NCBI GenBank assembly: GCA_045627045.1 | Contig: JAZQMY010000041.1 | Coordinates: 39,772-103,771, forward strand | Source of the DNA: SIG351 sp045627045 | Lineage (GTDB): Bacteria; Bacillota; Clostridia; HGM11327 | Length of the DNA: 64,000 bases | Reading direction: 5' to 3' | Part shown: one piece after another, positions 54,701 through 62,856 of the stretch | Numbering within the stretch: the first letter of the stretch is position 1 | How the letters are laid out: every line of letters begins with the position of its first letter | Translations under genes and position numbers: made by a program | Notes under the pieces: model-generated | Database searches by the model: none | What the model saw: only the letters and a program-made list of their open reading frames with translations | What the model was told of the DNA's origin: nothing

Positions 54701-55435
54701 CTCTGTTTTCGTTCCGGGCACACCGTCTGCTCCGTCTGCGGCAAGGAAGCCGTCCGGGATTTCAGTCAGCAAGCTGTGTTCCTCAAGAGCAAAGTGCTCT
54801 ACCGGGATGCAGTGGAAAGCGCTTTCACTGAGCGCTTCCAGGCTTGCCGGGAATGTCAGGTTGGTAATCGTAGCAGGAACTGTTGCGTCTTCCTTTCCCA
54901 TGTAGGCAAATGCCTGTGCTCTGATCTCCTTGAGCTGAGAGCCGGATTCAAAGTTAATTTTGCTTAACTTCACACAGTTCTTGAAGGACTGTCTTCCGAT
55001 TATCTCAACACAAGCGGGGATCGTAATCTCCTCAAGAGATGTACAATTCTTGAAAGAATTTGTAATCTCCTTCAATGCGCTGTCAGTGCCCCAATTGATC
55101 GTGGTCAATGAAGAGCAGTTGTTGAACGCATTGTTGATCGTTTCGATTTTGCAGCCATCCTCAAAGGTCAGAGTTTCCAGTGAATCATATCCGTAGAACA
55201 ATCCGCCCGATATTCGGGTAACAGTGTAACCCTCAACCGTAGCCGGAATTGTGATGTCCGTAAGACCTTCTTCACAATCAGAAACCATAACCGTACTCTC
55301 GGTCAATACCGTATATGTTAACGGATCGCCGACAGGATGAATTGTCTCTTCGGCATTTGCTATCACCGTAATCGTGCACGCAAGCACAGCTACGACAAGC
55401 AAGATGCAAAAAAGTTTTTTGGTTGCAGTTTTCAT
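48758..55435 (-). CDS. Giant BspA-like leucine-rich-repeat surface protein
   Basis: 2225 residues. In order: signal peptide (about 1-28), BspA-type LRR_5 repeats (about 50-270), then about nine long tandem units of about 142 residues (to about 1610), each with blocks such as GAFKNQSHLTTIDFGTS and FIGVGNNAYLVE; a further LRR part; a Cys-rich segment (about 1740-1830); a Listeria-Bacteroides repeat (about 1835-1900); an Ig-like domain; a SpaA-like domain (about 1996-2113); a second Listeria-Bacteroides repeat (about 2116-2182); and a C-terminal helix with basic tail. Before the helix TPEMGE stands where LPxTG would be. Such proteins serve in adhesion to host or other cells. Its transcription is monocistronic. 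Confidence 0.9.
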   Translation of the reverse strand: MKTATKKLFCILLVVAVLACTITVIANAEETIHPVGDPLTYTVLTESTVMVSDCEEGLTDITIPATVEGYTVTRISGGLFYGYDSLETLTFEDGCKIETINNAFNNCSSLTTINWGTDSALKEITNSFKNCTSLEEITIPACVEIIGRQSFKNCVKLSKINFESGSQLKEIRAQAFAYMGKEDATVPATITNLTFPASLEALSESAFHCIPVEHFALEEHSLLTEIPDGFLAADGADGVPGTKTECTHIWDYVIEWFRELVSPYPFTPEEVAKACDCLVSIDLGDYNSIERIGMGAFKNQTHLTEINFGENAVSEGLKIARGAFVAIGNNASYEDETLGGIDTLVFPVNLVELGDHSFEAARIKNIVFSDGAKIRAIPDGFMEISGVGFNGHPGASDDGSITFVKNPVQIGANCIESISFGANNVIETIGRGAFKNQSHLTSIDFGTSDIDLTLESGTFIGVGNNAYLVENGVDTELCGGIETLVLPANLVKMYEGAFDYARVKHLVISDNSKLSSIPSSFLDVDGVGNNGYPGQTGYNREDKKFVNDPVQIAVNCLESIDFGNNNSLSRIEYGAFKNQSHLTSIDFGTSTVDLTLDYGVFIGVGNNAYLVENGVDTELCEGIETLVLPANLEKMYEGAFDYARVKHLVISDNSKLSSIPRSFLGIDGEGNNAHPGEHGGYYDEEKTFVYDPVQIAANCLESVKFGKNNSLSKIAAGAFKNQSHLTTIDFGTSSVDLTFDSGIFIGVGNNAYLVEQGIDTELCDGIDTLVIPANLVRMEVGAFESAKIKNLVFSDNSRLDEIPNGFLGVDGEGNNAHPGEHGDYDEEKTFVYDPAQIEANSLVSVKFGNNNSLSRIDYGAFKNQSHLTTIDFGTSTVDLTLESGTFIGVGNNAYLVEQGVDTELCEGIETLVLPANLVEMDVGTFESAKIKNLVFSDNSRLKVIPNGFLGVDGEGNNAHPGEHGGYYDEEKTFVYDPVQIEANSLVSVKFGNNNSLSRIDYGAFKNQSHLTNIDFGTSTVDLTIENGAFIGAGNNAYLVEQGVDTELCGGIETLVLPANLVEMQSGVFGSAKIKNLAFSDNSRLSQIPSGFLGVDGEGNNAHPGEHGGYYDEEKTFVYDPVQIEANSLVSVNFGKNNSLSNIGCGAFKNQSHLTNIDFGTSTVDLTLESGTFIGVGNNAYLVEQGIDTELCEGIETLVLPANLVKMYEGAFNYARVKHLVISDNSKLSSIPNGFLGVDGEGHNGYPGEHVDYYENVKTFVYDPVQIAANCLESVSLGKSNNISYINSGAYKNQSHLTTIDFGTSDVDLTLESGTFIGVGNNAYLVENGIDDELLGIDTLVLPANIVRIQSGTFDYARVKHLVINDNSKLNEIPNGFMAIDGEGSNGAPGQHGYDEEKTFINDPVQIAVNCLESVELGKNNNISRIGSGAFKNQSHLTTIDFGTSDVDLTLESGTFIGVGNNAYLVENGIDDELNYIDTLVLPANLVKMYSGSFDYSSVKHLVFSDNSKLSSIPSGFMQIGGEGGIANNVEAARIGANILESVDFGKNNSLTEIGYGAFHYQSHLTDIKFQSNSTAAALKLDAGAFQGLLDIETLVLDSECLTEELDGGVFSSCNNVTVVNLRESNITKIGDALKENINLTKIVFPKGLTKITWNDPTDDETCPFYGDSNVNRLVFASADPSVYSFDEGVFQFVNEAGIVFVPAATTDEDIEAYKALLTNSGLTFAEDKWIIRAVDYHELEKNEAVEATCTEDGSKEYYSCKLEGCELYFADEDALVEISMADIVVPAKGHNWSSWTSISRTQHQRTCSADGTHIETEDHHFTGNVCDDCGYTRYTVDFEMNGHGTSVADQIIDEGDKAEKPEEPSEEGYEFNGWYIDSDLLTEFDFDQTITKDTTVYAKWTKLPVVYTIIDGADGEWKKGTEDSFSLTSDASFDIFDSVKVDGFTIDSTNYTAVAGSTKITLSAEYLETLSDGVHTVEVVSADGSATTTLTIQPKTTGVVTISKSFSGDIPDSDFIAEIFFTIANDDGTFAQEFTLGANFAADRRADNAYVFSLELEPGTYTICESYCEREGYNKTVYCKVDDGEKSTDDEVTVTVETGCDIMISVENIYVELITVDYEMNGYGNQVPSETIEKGDKATMPENPSEEGYTFEGWYADAEFSEKFDFTADVAEDTTVYAKWTKKTEPITPEMGEKADMSLWITLLLAGSCAFAMLMLLEKRKKKAE
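50640..54600 (-). repeat. Tandem array of about nine near-identical 426-429-bp coding units
   Basis: Repeated landmarks recur at 52137, 52566 and 52992, giving spacings of 429 and 426 bases; other units follow the same period. Many stretches of 20-60 bases are identical between units while others vary. This is a substrate for recombination within the gene and a likely spot for assembly collapse. Confidence 0.85.
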
Positions 55436-55818
55436 CTTGATTCTCCTTTTTTGTTTTATTCCTAACAGACATTCTTTCGTTTGTCCGTTATTTTCATTAT
55501 TATAATGTAAATCCCTTACCGGTCATCCTTGCTTCTCTGCCTCTTAATCGTTCAGAAGCCCGATACCTTCCTAAGATAAAGGATGCCGTGATACTGTCCG
55601 GAAGCATTCATTTCATTTTATTGCGCAAGAAATAAATATATACCCGAAAGCTCGCATAAAAATTATATTTTCCCGCGATTTTTGGCGCACTTCTCCCATC
55701 CATGGTTATCACTTCTAATTATACACCATTTTTTGATTTGAGGCAATACCTTAAAGCAATTATTTAGAAAAATTTAATAAAAAATCAGAAAATGCGAACA
55801 TTTCCTGATCTTTTCAGT
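55436..55818. other. Intergenic region between the surface protein and the dapL/nadE gene
   Basis: 383 AT-rich bases. A terminator for the dapF operon is at 55784-55809 (minus strand ATCAGGAAATG / CATTTTCTGAT, then a T-run). TATAAT near 55500 may be the -10 of the surface-protein promoter, but no good -35 accompanies it. No other gene is seen. Confidence 0.5.
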
Positions 55819-57756
55819 TTATTCTTCACAAGACGGCTCAAATACCGGCATCGGCATAATTTTGAATACGTTTCTTGCGTGCAGTGAGTCGATTTCAGCC
55901 TTTATCCTGTCATCCTCAATCTCACCCGTGCGGATATATCTGTCAAGCATTGCATAGGTAAAGCCGAGATTCTCTTCATCCGTCTTGCCGCAGAGACCGT
56001 CAATCGGAGTTTTCTCCACAAGCTCCTCCGGCAGCTTCAGCGCTCTTCCGAGAAGCTTTACTTCGGTAACTGTTAGTCTGGAAAGCGGACTGAAGTCTCC
56101 TGCACCGTCGCCGTACCTTGTTGCATAGCCGACATAATCCTCGGATAGATTGCACGTATTCGCAACTCTTCCGTTCATGCTCTGACTTACCGCATAAAGG
56201 GTAGCCATACGTATTCTTGCCGGGAGATTAAGCCTTGTCTGTCGGCTTATTTCCCCAACGCCGCCGATGCTCTCAAGTACGGCATCGACCGTTTGCCTGA
56301 TATTGATCTCATAATGCTTTATTCCGAGATGATTCACAAGCAAATACGCCATATCAATATCACTTTGCTTTCCGCAAGGCATCAGTACACCGATCACCCT
56401 GTCCTTTCCGAGCGCTTCAACGCACAGAGCCGCAGTCACCGAGCTGTCCTTTCCTCCGGAAATGCCTACAACAGCATTGCAATCCTTTCCGTTTGCTTCA
56501 AAAAAGCCTCGTATCCATGCAACGCATTCATTTTTTGTTTTTTCTGCATCAAACACTGAATTCACCTTTTTTCCCGACAGTAATTTTTTCATTCTTTCAG
56601 CCGCAGCAAGAGTATCCTCCGTTGAACCGAAAGTTGACAGGCGGAAGCAACCTTTTCCGCATTCGCCGAAGCCTTCTCCCGGAGTACCTATGACCTGTAT
56701 CTCATTGAGGAGATAGTCAAAGAACTCCCATCCGCTCATATTATCCGGACATTCCATCCAGATATACGGAGCATTCTTTCCTCCTGTATAGCGGATATTC
56801 AGCTCATCGAGAGTATCGGACAATATTTTTGCATTTTTCTTGTAAACGCCGATATTCTCCCTGATCTGGGCCTGACCCTCCTCGGTGAAGACGGCCGCGC
56901 CGCCCTTCTGGATGATATACGATACTCCGTTGGTTTTTGTTGTGCGGTTTCTTGTCCACATGGCGTTGATGCTCATTCCGTCAACAACGAGAGCCTTCGG
57001 AATTACTGTATAACCGAGTCTTGTTCCAGTAAATCCTGCCGTCTTTGAGAGAGAGCATATTTCTATTGCACAGGTTTTTGCGCCGTCAATTTCAAAAATA
57101 CTGCGAGGAAGAGACTTATCCTCTATGAATGCTTCATATGCCGCATCAAATAATATCACAGATTTGTTCTTATTTGCAAAATCCACCCATTTTTTGAGCT
57201 GATCTGCAGAAAAAACTGCGCCTGTGGGATTATTCGGAGAGCATATATAAATCAGATCAGCCTTCAGACCTTCATAAGGCTCCGGCAAAAAGCCGTTTTC
57301 CCTGCCTGATGCAAGATGAACGATTTCTCTTCCTGCCATAACGTTTGCATCTACGTATGCAGGATATGCAGGCTCCATTATCAATGCAGAGCTGCTCCTG
57401 TCAAACAGGTCAAGAATATCTCCGAGCTCATCACTTGCTCCGCTTGAAACAAACACTTCTTCCGTAAGAAGCTCTACTCCCCTTGAAGCATAGTGATCTC
57501 TGATCGCTTTTCTTAAAAAATCCGCCCCGCATTCAGGCATATAACCGTGAAAGCTTGCCTTTTCGGACTGATCGTCCACTGCCTCGTGGAGTGACTCAAT
57601 AACCGTCGGGCAAAGCGGAAGAGATACATCTCCTATTCCGAGACGGTAAAGGCGTTTTCCCGGATTTTCATCCAGATATGCCTTAACTTTTCTGCTTATG
57701 TTAAAAAACAGATATGAATCCTTCAGATCAAGATAATTTTTGTTTGGTTTCAGCAT
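55819..57756 (-). CDS. Fused LL-diaminopimelate aminotransferase and NAD synthetase
   Basis: 645 residues, two enzymes in one chain. Residues 1-395 are a DapL-type aminotransferase: RLGIGDVSLPLCPTV opening, SPNNPTGA, and the PLP lysine Lys238 in SLSKTAGFTGTRLGY. DapL makes LL-diaminopimelate from tetrahydrodipicolinate for lysine and peptidoglycan. Residues 400-645 are ammonia-type NadE: PP-loop SGGKDSS (433-439), NLSEDYVGYATRYGDGAGDFSP and KTPIDGLCGKTDEENLGF. NadE amidates deamido-NAD. It overlaps dapF by seven bases. The combination is unusual; both halves keep their key residues. Confidence 0.88.
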   Translation of the reverse strand: MLKPNKNYLDLKDSYLFFNISRKVKAYLDENPGKRLYRLGIGDVSLPLCPTVIESLHEAVDDQSEKASFHGYMPECGADFLRKAIRDHYASRGVELLTEEVFVSSGASDELGDILDLFDRSSSALIMEPAYPAYVDANVMAGREIVHLASGRENGFLPEPYEGLKADLIYICSPNNPTGAVFSADQLKKWVDFANKNKSVILFDAAYEAFIEDKSLPRSIFEIDGAKTCAIEICSLSKTAGFTGTRLGYTVIPKALVVDGMSINAMWTRNRTTKTNGVSYIIQKGGAAVFTEEGQAQIRENIGVYKKNAKILSDTLDELNIRYTGGKNAPYIWMECPDNMSGWEFFDYLLNEIQVIGTPGEGFGECGKGCFRLSTFGSTEDTLAAAERMKKLLSGKKVNSVFDAEKTKNECVAWIRGFFEANGKDCNAVVGISGGKDSSVTAALCVEALGKDRVIGVLMPCGKQSDIDMAYLLVNHLGIKHYEINIRQTVDAVLESIGGVGEISRQTRLNLPARIRMATLYAVSQSMNGRVANTCNLSEDYVGYATRYGDGAGDFSPLSRLTVTEVKLLGRALKLPEELVEKTPIDGLCGKTDEENLGFTYAMLDRYIRTGEIEDDRIKAEIDSLHARNVFKIMPMPVFEPSCEE

Positions 57757-58544
57757 AGATCGACTTCTCCTTCACATATAGTTTCGGCTGAACCGGTCAT
57801 TGTGACCGAGCCATCTTCTTTTACGCAAACAGTAAGTGTTCCTCCGTCAAGAACAACGTTTACAGGATCATCCGCTTTACAGAAGCCTTTTCTGACTGCC
57901 GCAGCAGCCGCCGCACACGCACCGGTACCGCAAGCCATCGTAATTCCGCTTCCTCTCTCCCACACACGCATTCTCAGGTGTTCTTCATCCATTCTTTGAA
58001 CGAATTCAACGTTGACACCGTCCGGGAATTCCGGCGAATGCTCAATAAGAGGACCGACCTCGGAAACAGGGGCAATTTCCGCATCGTCAACGAAAATGAC
58101 TGCATGAGGATTTCCGACTGAAACAGGCATCATTGTCCACTGTTTCCCGTTAATATCAAGTGTAAGCTCTTCGTCGGCAGCGGTTTTGCCCATATCCACT
58201 GTAACTTTTTTTACTTTTCCGCAACGGACGTCAAGATCCAGTACCTTTATTCCCGAAAGAGTCTCGATCGTAAGGTGTTTTTTATCCGTATAGCCTTTTT
58301 CGTATACGTATTTTCCGACACATCTGATGCCGTTTCCGCACATTCTGGCTTCGCTTCCGTCCGCATTGAATATGCGCATTCGGAAATCAGCCGCAGATGA
58401 CGGCGATATATATATCATTCCGTCCGAGCCCACACCAAAGTGTCTGTCGGATAGCTTTCTTGAAATGGCAACAATATTATCGGGTATTTCACCAAAAACA
58501 TATAAATAGTCATTCCCGAGACCGTGCATCTTTGTAAAGTGCAT
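57750..58544 (-). CDS. dapF: Diaminopimelate epimerase
   Basis: 264 residues from the ATG at 58544, with AGAGGTGA five bases upstream; the frame runs on to 58598 without a site. The two catalytic cysteines lie in ARMCGNGIRCVGKY and TMACGTGACAA. It turns LL- to meso-diaminopimelate, the step after DapL, which is encoded next in the operon. Confidence 0.95.
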   Translation of the reverse strand: MHFTKMHGLGNDYLYVFGEIPDNIVAISRKLSDRHFGVGSDGMIYISPSSAADFRMRIFNADGSEARMCGNGIRCVGKYVYEKGYTDKKHLTIETLSGIKVLDLDVRCGKVKKVTVDMGKTAADEELTLDINGKQWTMMPVSVGNPHAVIFVDDAEIAPVSEVGPLIEHSPEFPDGVNVEFVQRMDEEHLRMRVWERGSGITMACGTGACAAAAAAVRKGFCKADDPVNVVLDGGTLTVCVKEDGSVTMTGSAETICEGEVDLC

Positions 58545-58584
58545 AATTTCACCTCTTTCACCATACTTATTTTTTGTAATCCGA

Positions 58585-61500
58585 TCATTCCGAATCAATC
58601 ATTGAAATTCCTATCGTGATCTCTTCGAGCACATCGAGGAGCATTCTTACGGTATCGAGTGACGTCAGCATTGCAACGTTATTCTGCGCTGCGCAGCGGC
58701 GGATCTCAACACCGTCCCCGTAGTGATTTCCCGAAAGGATCGCACGTGTATTAATAATGTAGTTTACATAGCCTGCCTTGATGGAATCGAGCACCTCACT
58801 GCTTCCCTCGCTGGGCTTACGCAGGATTTTTGTTCTGATTCCGTGTGCCTTGAGCACCTCGCCTGTCAGTGACGTAGCTTCAATGTTGAAGCCCATATCG
58901 TAGAAACGCCTTACGAGAGGAATCGTTTCATCCTTATCTTCATCCGCAACGCTGACAATAACCGTTCCGTAATTCTTGAGGTTCAGTCCCGATGCAATGA
59001 ATGCCTTATATACAGCTCTGTGAAGCTTTTTATCGTAGCCGATTGCTTCGCCTGTTGACTTCATTTCAGGAGAGAGATATGCATCCATTCCGTTGAGCTT
59101 TGAGAATGAGAAAGCCGGAACCTTTGCATAATATCTGCTCTTTTCCTTCGGATAAATTTCCGTGAAGCCCTGTTCCTTCAGGCTCTTGCCGAGGATGACT
59201 CTCGTTGCTATATCCGCAAGGCTGAAGCCTGTTGCTTTTGATAGGAAAGGTACAGTTCTTGACGATCTCGGGTTCACCTCAATGATGTAAACGTCCTCGT
59301 TTTCATCAACAATGAACTGGATATTGAACAGACCCACGATTCCTATGTGGATACCGAGCTTTTCCGTATAGTCAATGATAGTATCCTTTACCTTCTGTGA
59401 AAGGCTGTATGCAGGATAAATGCTTATCGAATCGCCGGAATGAACACCTGTTCTTTCAACAAGCTCCATAATGCCCGGCACAAATACCTGCTTTCCGTCG
59501 CATACCGCATCGACCTCGACCTCTTTGCCCCTGATGTATTTATCAACGAGAACAGGCTTGTCTTCGTCGATTTCAACGGCAGTTCTCAGGTAATCCCTGA
59601 GTGCCTTTTCTTTTGCAACGATCTGCATCGCTCTTCCGCCGAGAACAAAGCTCGGACGGACAAGAACAGGATAACCTATTTCTTCAGCAGCTTTAACGCC
59701 TGCCTCTATGGATGTTACCGCCTGACCCTTCGGCTGAGGAATATTCAGCTCAAGAAGGAGCTTTTCAAATGCATCACGGTTTTCGGCACGCTCAATGGCA
59801 TCGCAGTCCGTACCAATGATTTTTACTCCGCGCTCGCTCAGGGGTGCCGCAAGGTTGATTGCCGTCTGACCGCCCAGAATGGCAACTACGCCTTCCGGCT
59901 TCTCAAGCTCGATGATGTTCATTACATCCTCAACGCAGAGAGGCTCAAAATAGAGCTTATCCGAGCAGGTATAGTCTGTTGAAACCGTTTCCGGGTTGTT
60001 ATTTATGATGATAGCCTCATATCCTGCCTCACGTATCGTCTGAACGGCATGAACCGTTGAATAATCGAATTCAACGCCCTGACCGATCCTTATCGGGCCG
60101 GAGCCGAGCACTACTATCTTTTTCTTATCAGATACGATCGATTCGTTCTCATCTTCATACGTTGAATAGAAATACGGGATGTAGCTTTCAAACTCGGAAG
60201 CGCAGGTGTCAATCATCTTATAGATCGGGAAAATATTGTTTTTCTTTCTCTGTTCAAAAATATTCTTTTCCGTCGTCTGCCAAAGCTCTGCAATCTCTTT
60301 ATCGGAGAAGCCCATCTTCTTAGCCGCAATAAGCATTGAAAGTGAATCCTTATGCTCGCTTATCTCCTGCTCTTTTTCGATTATTATCTTCAGCTTACGG
60401 ATGAAGAAGCGGTCTATTGCAGTCTGATCGTGGATGGAATCTATCGAACAACCTCTGCGCAGAAGCTCTGCTATTGCATAGATTCTATCATCTGTACCGA
60501 TACGGATATATTTGTACATCTCATCCGATCTCATCTTGTCGAACTTCTTGCTGTGCAGATGGCAAAGGCCTATCTCAAGAGATCTGATGGCTTTGAGCAA
60601 GCTCTCCTCAAACGTTCTGCCTATGCTCATTACCTCGCCCGTAGCCTTCATCTGCGTTGAAAGCGAGTGATCCGCATCAGTAAATTTATCAAAAGGAAAT
60701 CTCGGCATTTTTGTTACCACATAGTCCAACGTCGGCTCAAAGGCCGCAGGAGTATTGGCAATTCTTATCTCGTCAAGCGTCAGTCCTACACCTATCTTTG
60801 CAGACACTCTTGCGATAGGATATCCGCTTGCCTTTGATGCAAGTGCGGAGGAACGTGAAACTCTCGGGTTGACCTCAATGAGATAATAACGGAATGAATT
60901 CGGATCAAGTGCAAACTGAACATTGCATCCTCCTTCAATCCTGAGCGCACGGATTATCTTCAGGGCGCTGTCACGAAGCATATGGTACTCTTTGTTTGTC
61001 AAAGTCTGCGACGGACATACAACAATAGAGTCGCCTGTGTGGATGCCTACCGGATCAAGGTTCTCCATATTGCAGACCGTGATCGCAGTATCGTTTGCAT
61101 CGCGGATCACTTCGTACTCAATTTCTTTATATCCCTTTATGCTCTTCTCGATCAACACCTGATGAACAGGTGAAAGAGAAAGCGCATTTTTCAGCAAAAC
61201 GACAAGCTCGTCCCTGTTATCGGCAAATCCGCCGCCCGTGCCGCCGAGCGTGAATGCAGGACGCAGAACGACAGGATAACCTATCTTTTCCGCAACCGTG
61301 ATTCCCTCTTCAAGTGACGTTGCTATGTCGGAAGCAAGCACCGGTTCACCGAGATTTTCGCAGAGCTCCTTGAAAAGCTCTCTGTCCTCGGCACGCTCAA
61401 TGCTCTCGCTCTTCGTTCCGAGCAACTCAACATGACATTCCGCAAGAACGCCCTTCTTTTCAAGCTGCATTGCGAGATTGAGTCCCGTCTGACCGCCTAT

Positions 61501-61767
61501 ACCCGGCAGGATTGCATCCGGGCGCTCATGGCGAACGACCTTTGCAAGATATTCCAGCGTAAGCGGTTCCATATAAACCTTATCGGCGATCGATGTATCC
61601 GTCATGATAGTCGCCGGGTTGGAATTGCACAAAACTACTTCGTACCCTTCCTCTTTGAGTGCCAGACAAGCCTGAGTGCCGGCATAATCAAATTCAGCCG
61701 CCTGACCTATCACAATAGGTCCGGAGCCTATCACAAGGATCTTTTTGATATCCGTTCTTTTAGGCAT
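58585..61767 (-). CDS. carB: Carbamoyl-phosphate synthase large subunit
   Basis: 1060 residues with the two homologous ATP-grasp halves: IGSGPIVIGQAAEFDYAGTQACLAL at the start of the first, and LGSGPIRIGQGVEFDYSTVHAVQTI near 555 of the second. The C-terminal part is the regulatory MGS-like domain. It makes carbamoyl phosphate for pyrimidines and arginine. It overlaps carA by eight bases. Confidence 0.96.
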   Translation of the reverse strand: MPKRTDIKKILVIGSGPIVIGQAAEFDYAGTQACLALKEEGYEVVLCNSNPATIMTDTSIADKVYMEPLTLEYLAKVVRHERPDAILPGIGGQTGLNLAMQLEKKGVLAECHVELLGTKSESIERAEDRELFKELCENLGEPVLASDIATSLEEGITVAEKIGYPVVLRPAFTLGGTGGGFADNRDELVVLLKNALSLSPVHQVLIEKSIKGYKEIEYEVIRDANDTAITVCNMENLDPVGIHTGDSIVVCPSQTLTNKEYHMLRDSALKIIRALRIEGGCNVQFALDPNSFRYYLIEVNPRVSRSSALASKASGYPIARVSAKIGVGLTLDEIRIANTPAAFEPTLDYVVTKMPRFPFDKFTDADHSLSTQMKATGEVMSIGRTFEESLLKAIRSLEIGLCHLHSKKFDKMRSDEMYKYIRIGTDDRIYAIAELLRRGCSIDSIHDQTAIDRFFIRKLKIIIEKEQEISEHKDSLSMLIAAKKMGFSDKEIAELWQTTEKNIFEQRKKNNIFPIYKMIDTCASEFESYIPYFYSTYEDENESIVSDKKKIVVLGSGPIRIGQGVEFDYSTVHAVQTIREAGYEAIIINNNPETVSTDYTCSDKLYFEPLCVEDVMNIIELEKPEGVVAILGGQTAINLAAPLSERGVKIIGTDCDAIERAENRDAFEKLLLELNIPQPKGQAVTSIEAGVKAAEEIGYPVLVRPSFVLGGRAMQIVAKEKALRDYLRTAVEIDEDKPVLVDKYIRGKEVEVDAVCDGKQVFVPGIMELVERTGVHSGDSISIYPAYSLSQKVKDTIIDYTEKLGIHIGIVGLFNIQFIVDENEDVYIIEVNPRSSRTVPFLSKATGFSLADIATRVILGKSLKEQGFTEIYPKEKSRYYAKVPAFSFSKLNGMDAYLSPEMKSTGEAIGYDKKLHRAVYKAFIASGLNLKNYGTVIVSVADEDKDETIPLVRRFYDMGFNIEATSLTGEVLKAHGIRTKILRKPSEGSSEVLDSIKAGYVNYIINTRAILSGNHYGDGVEIRRCAAQNNVAMLTSLDTVRMLLDVLEEITIGISMIDSE

Positions 61768-62854
61768 GCTTGTTTTCCTCCATTATTTTGATAAAACGAT
61801 CAAACAGATAAGCACTGTCCTGCGGTCCCGGAGCGCTTTCCGGGTGGTACTGCACTGAAAACACCTTATCGGCATCACAGCTGATACCCTCGACTGTATT
61901 GTCGAGAAGATTCAGATGCGTCACCTTGAGCGGAGTACCTGTAAGGCTCTGCGCATCCACTGCATAGGAATGGTTCTGTGAGGTTATCTCTATTCTGCCT
62001 GTCTCAAGATTTCTGACAGGATGATTGCCGCCTCTGTGACCGAACTTCAGCTTATATGTTTTTGCGCCGTATGAAAGAGCGATTACCTGATGTCCGAGGC
62101 AGATTCCGAAAATCGGATATTTTCCAATGAGTGAGCGGATGGTCGATATCGTTTCGGGAACATCCTCAGGATCTCCCGGGCCGTTGGATATGAACACTCC
62201 GTCCGGATTCATTGCCGAAATCTCTTCCGGCTTCGTATTCCACGGCACTACCGTAACGTGGCATCCGAGCTTATTCATGCTTCTGACAATATTTCTCTTC
62301 ATGCCGCAGTCAATGGCAACTACGTGATATTTTTCGTTATCTGCGTAATATTCAGTAACCTTTCCGCAGCTGACCCTGCTGACTGCATCATGAGGAACAG
62401 CTGTCTCTTTAAGTATTCTGAGACCTTCTTCCTTATCCGTTGAGGCATCCGTTATTAGAACCCTGCGGCTTCCGAGATCTCTTATGGATCTGTTCAGTTT
62501 TCTTGTATCAAGTCCGTATATTCCCGGGACATCATACTGGATCATACAATCCGACAACGTCTTAATGCTCCTGAAATTAGATGGTGAATCATTATATTCC
62601 CTGACTATGAGAGCTCCTATCGTCGGAAGCTCCGTCTCAAAATCATCCTCTGCAATACCGTAATTGCCTATGAGAGGATATGTCATTACTACTGCCTGAT
62701 CCGTATAGGAGGGGTCGGACAGAATCTCCTGATATCCTACCATAGACGTATTGAAAACGATTTCACAGACCTTTTCATTATGTGCGCCAAAGCCATAGCC
62801 GTAATACTCCTGTCCGTCCTCCAAAATAATTTTTCTGTCAAATTCTTTTACCAT
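61760..62854 (-). CDS. carA: Carbamoyl-phosphate synthase small subunit
   Basis: 364 residues. The class I glutaminase has its catalytic Cys in FGICLGHQV and the His/Glu pair in VQYHPESAPGP. It feeds ammonia to CarB. Two bases separate it from purF. Confidence 0.96.
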   Translation of the reverse strand: MVKEFDRKIILEDGQEYYGYGFGAHNEKVCEIVFNTSMVGYQEILSDPSYTDQAVVMTYPLIGNYGIAEDDFETELPTIGALIVREYNDSPSNFRSIKTLSDCMIQYDVPGIYGLDTRKLNRSIRDLGSRRVLITDASTDKEEGLRILKETAVPHDAVSRVSCGKVTEYYADNEKYHVVAIDCGMKRNIVRSMNKLGCHVTVVPWNTKPEEISAMNPDGVFISNGPGDPEDVPETISTIRSLIGKYPIFGICLGHQVIALSYGAKTYKLKFGHRGGNHPVRNLETGRIEITSQNHSYAVDAQSLTGTPLKVTHLNLLDNTVEGISCDADKVFSVQYHPESAPGPQDSAYLFDRFIKIMEENKHA

Positions 62855-62856
62855 CT

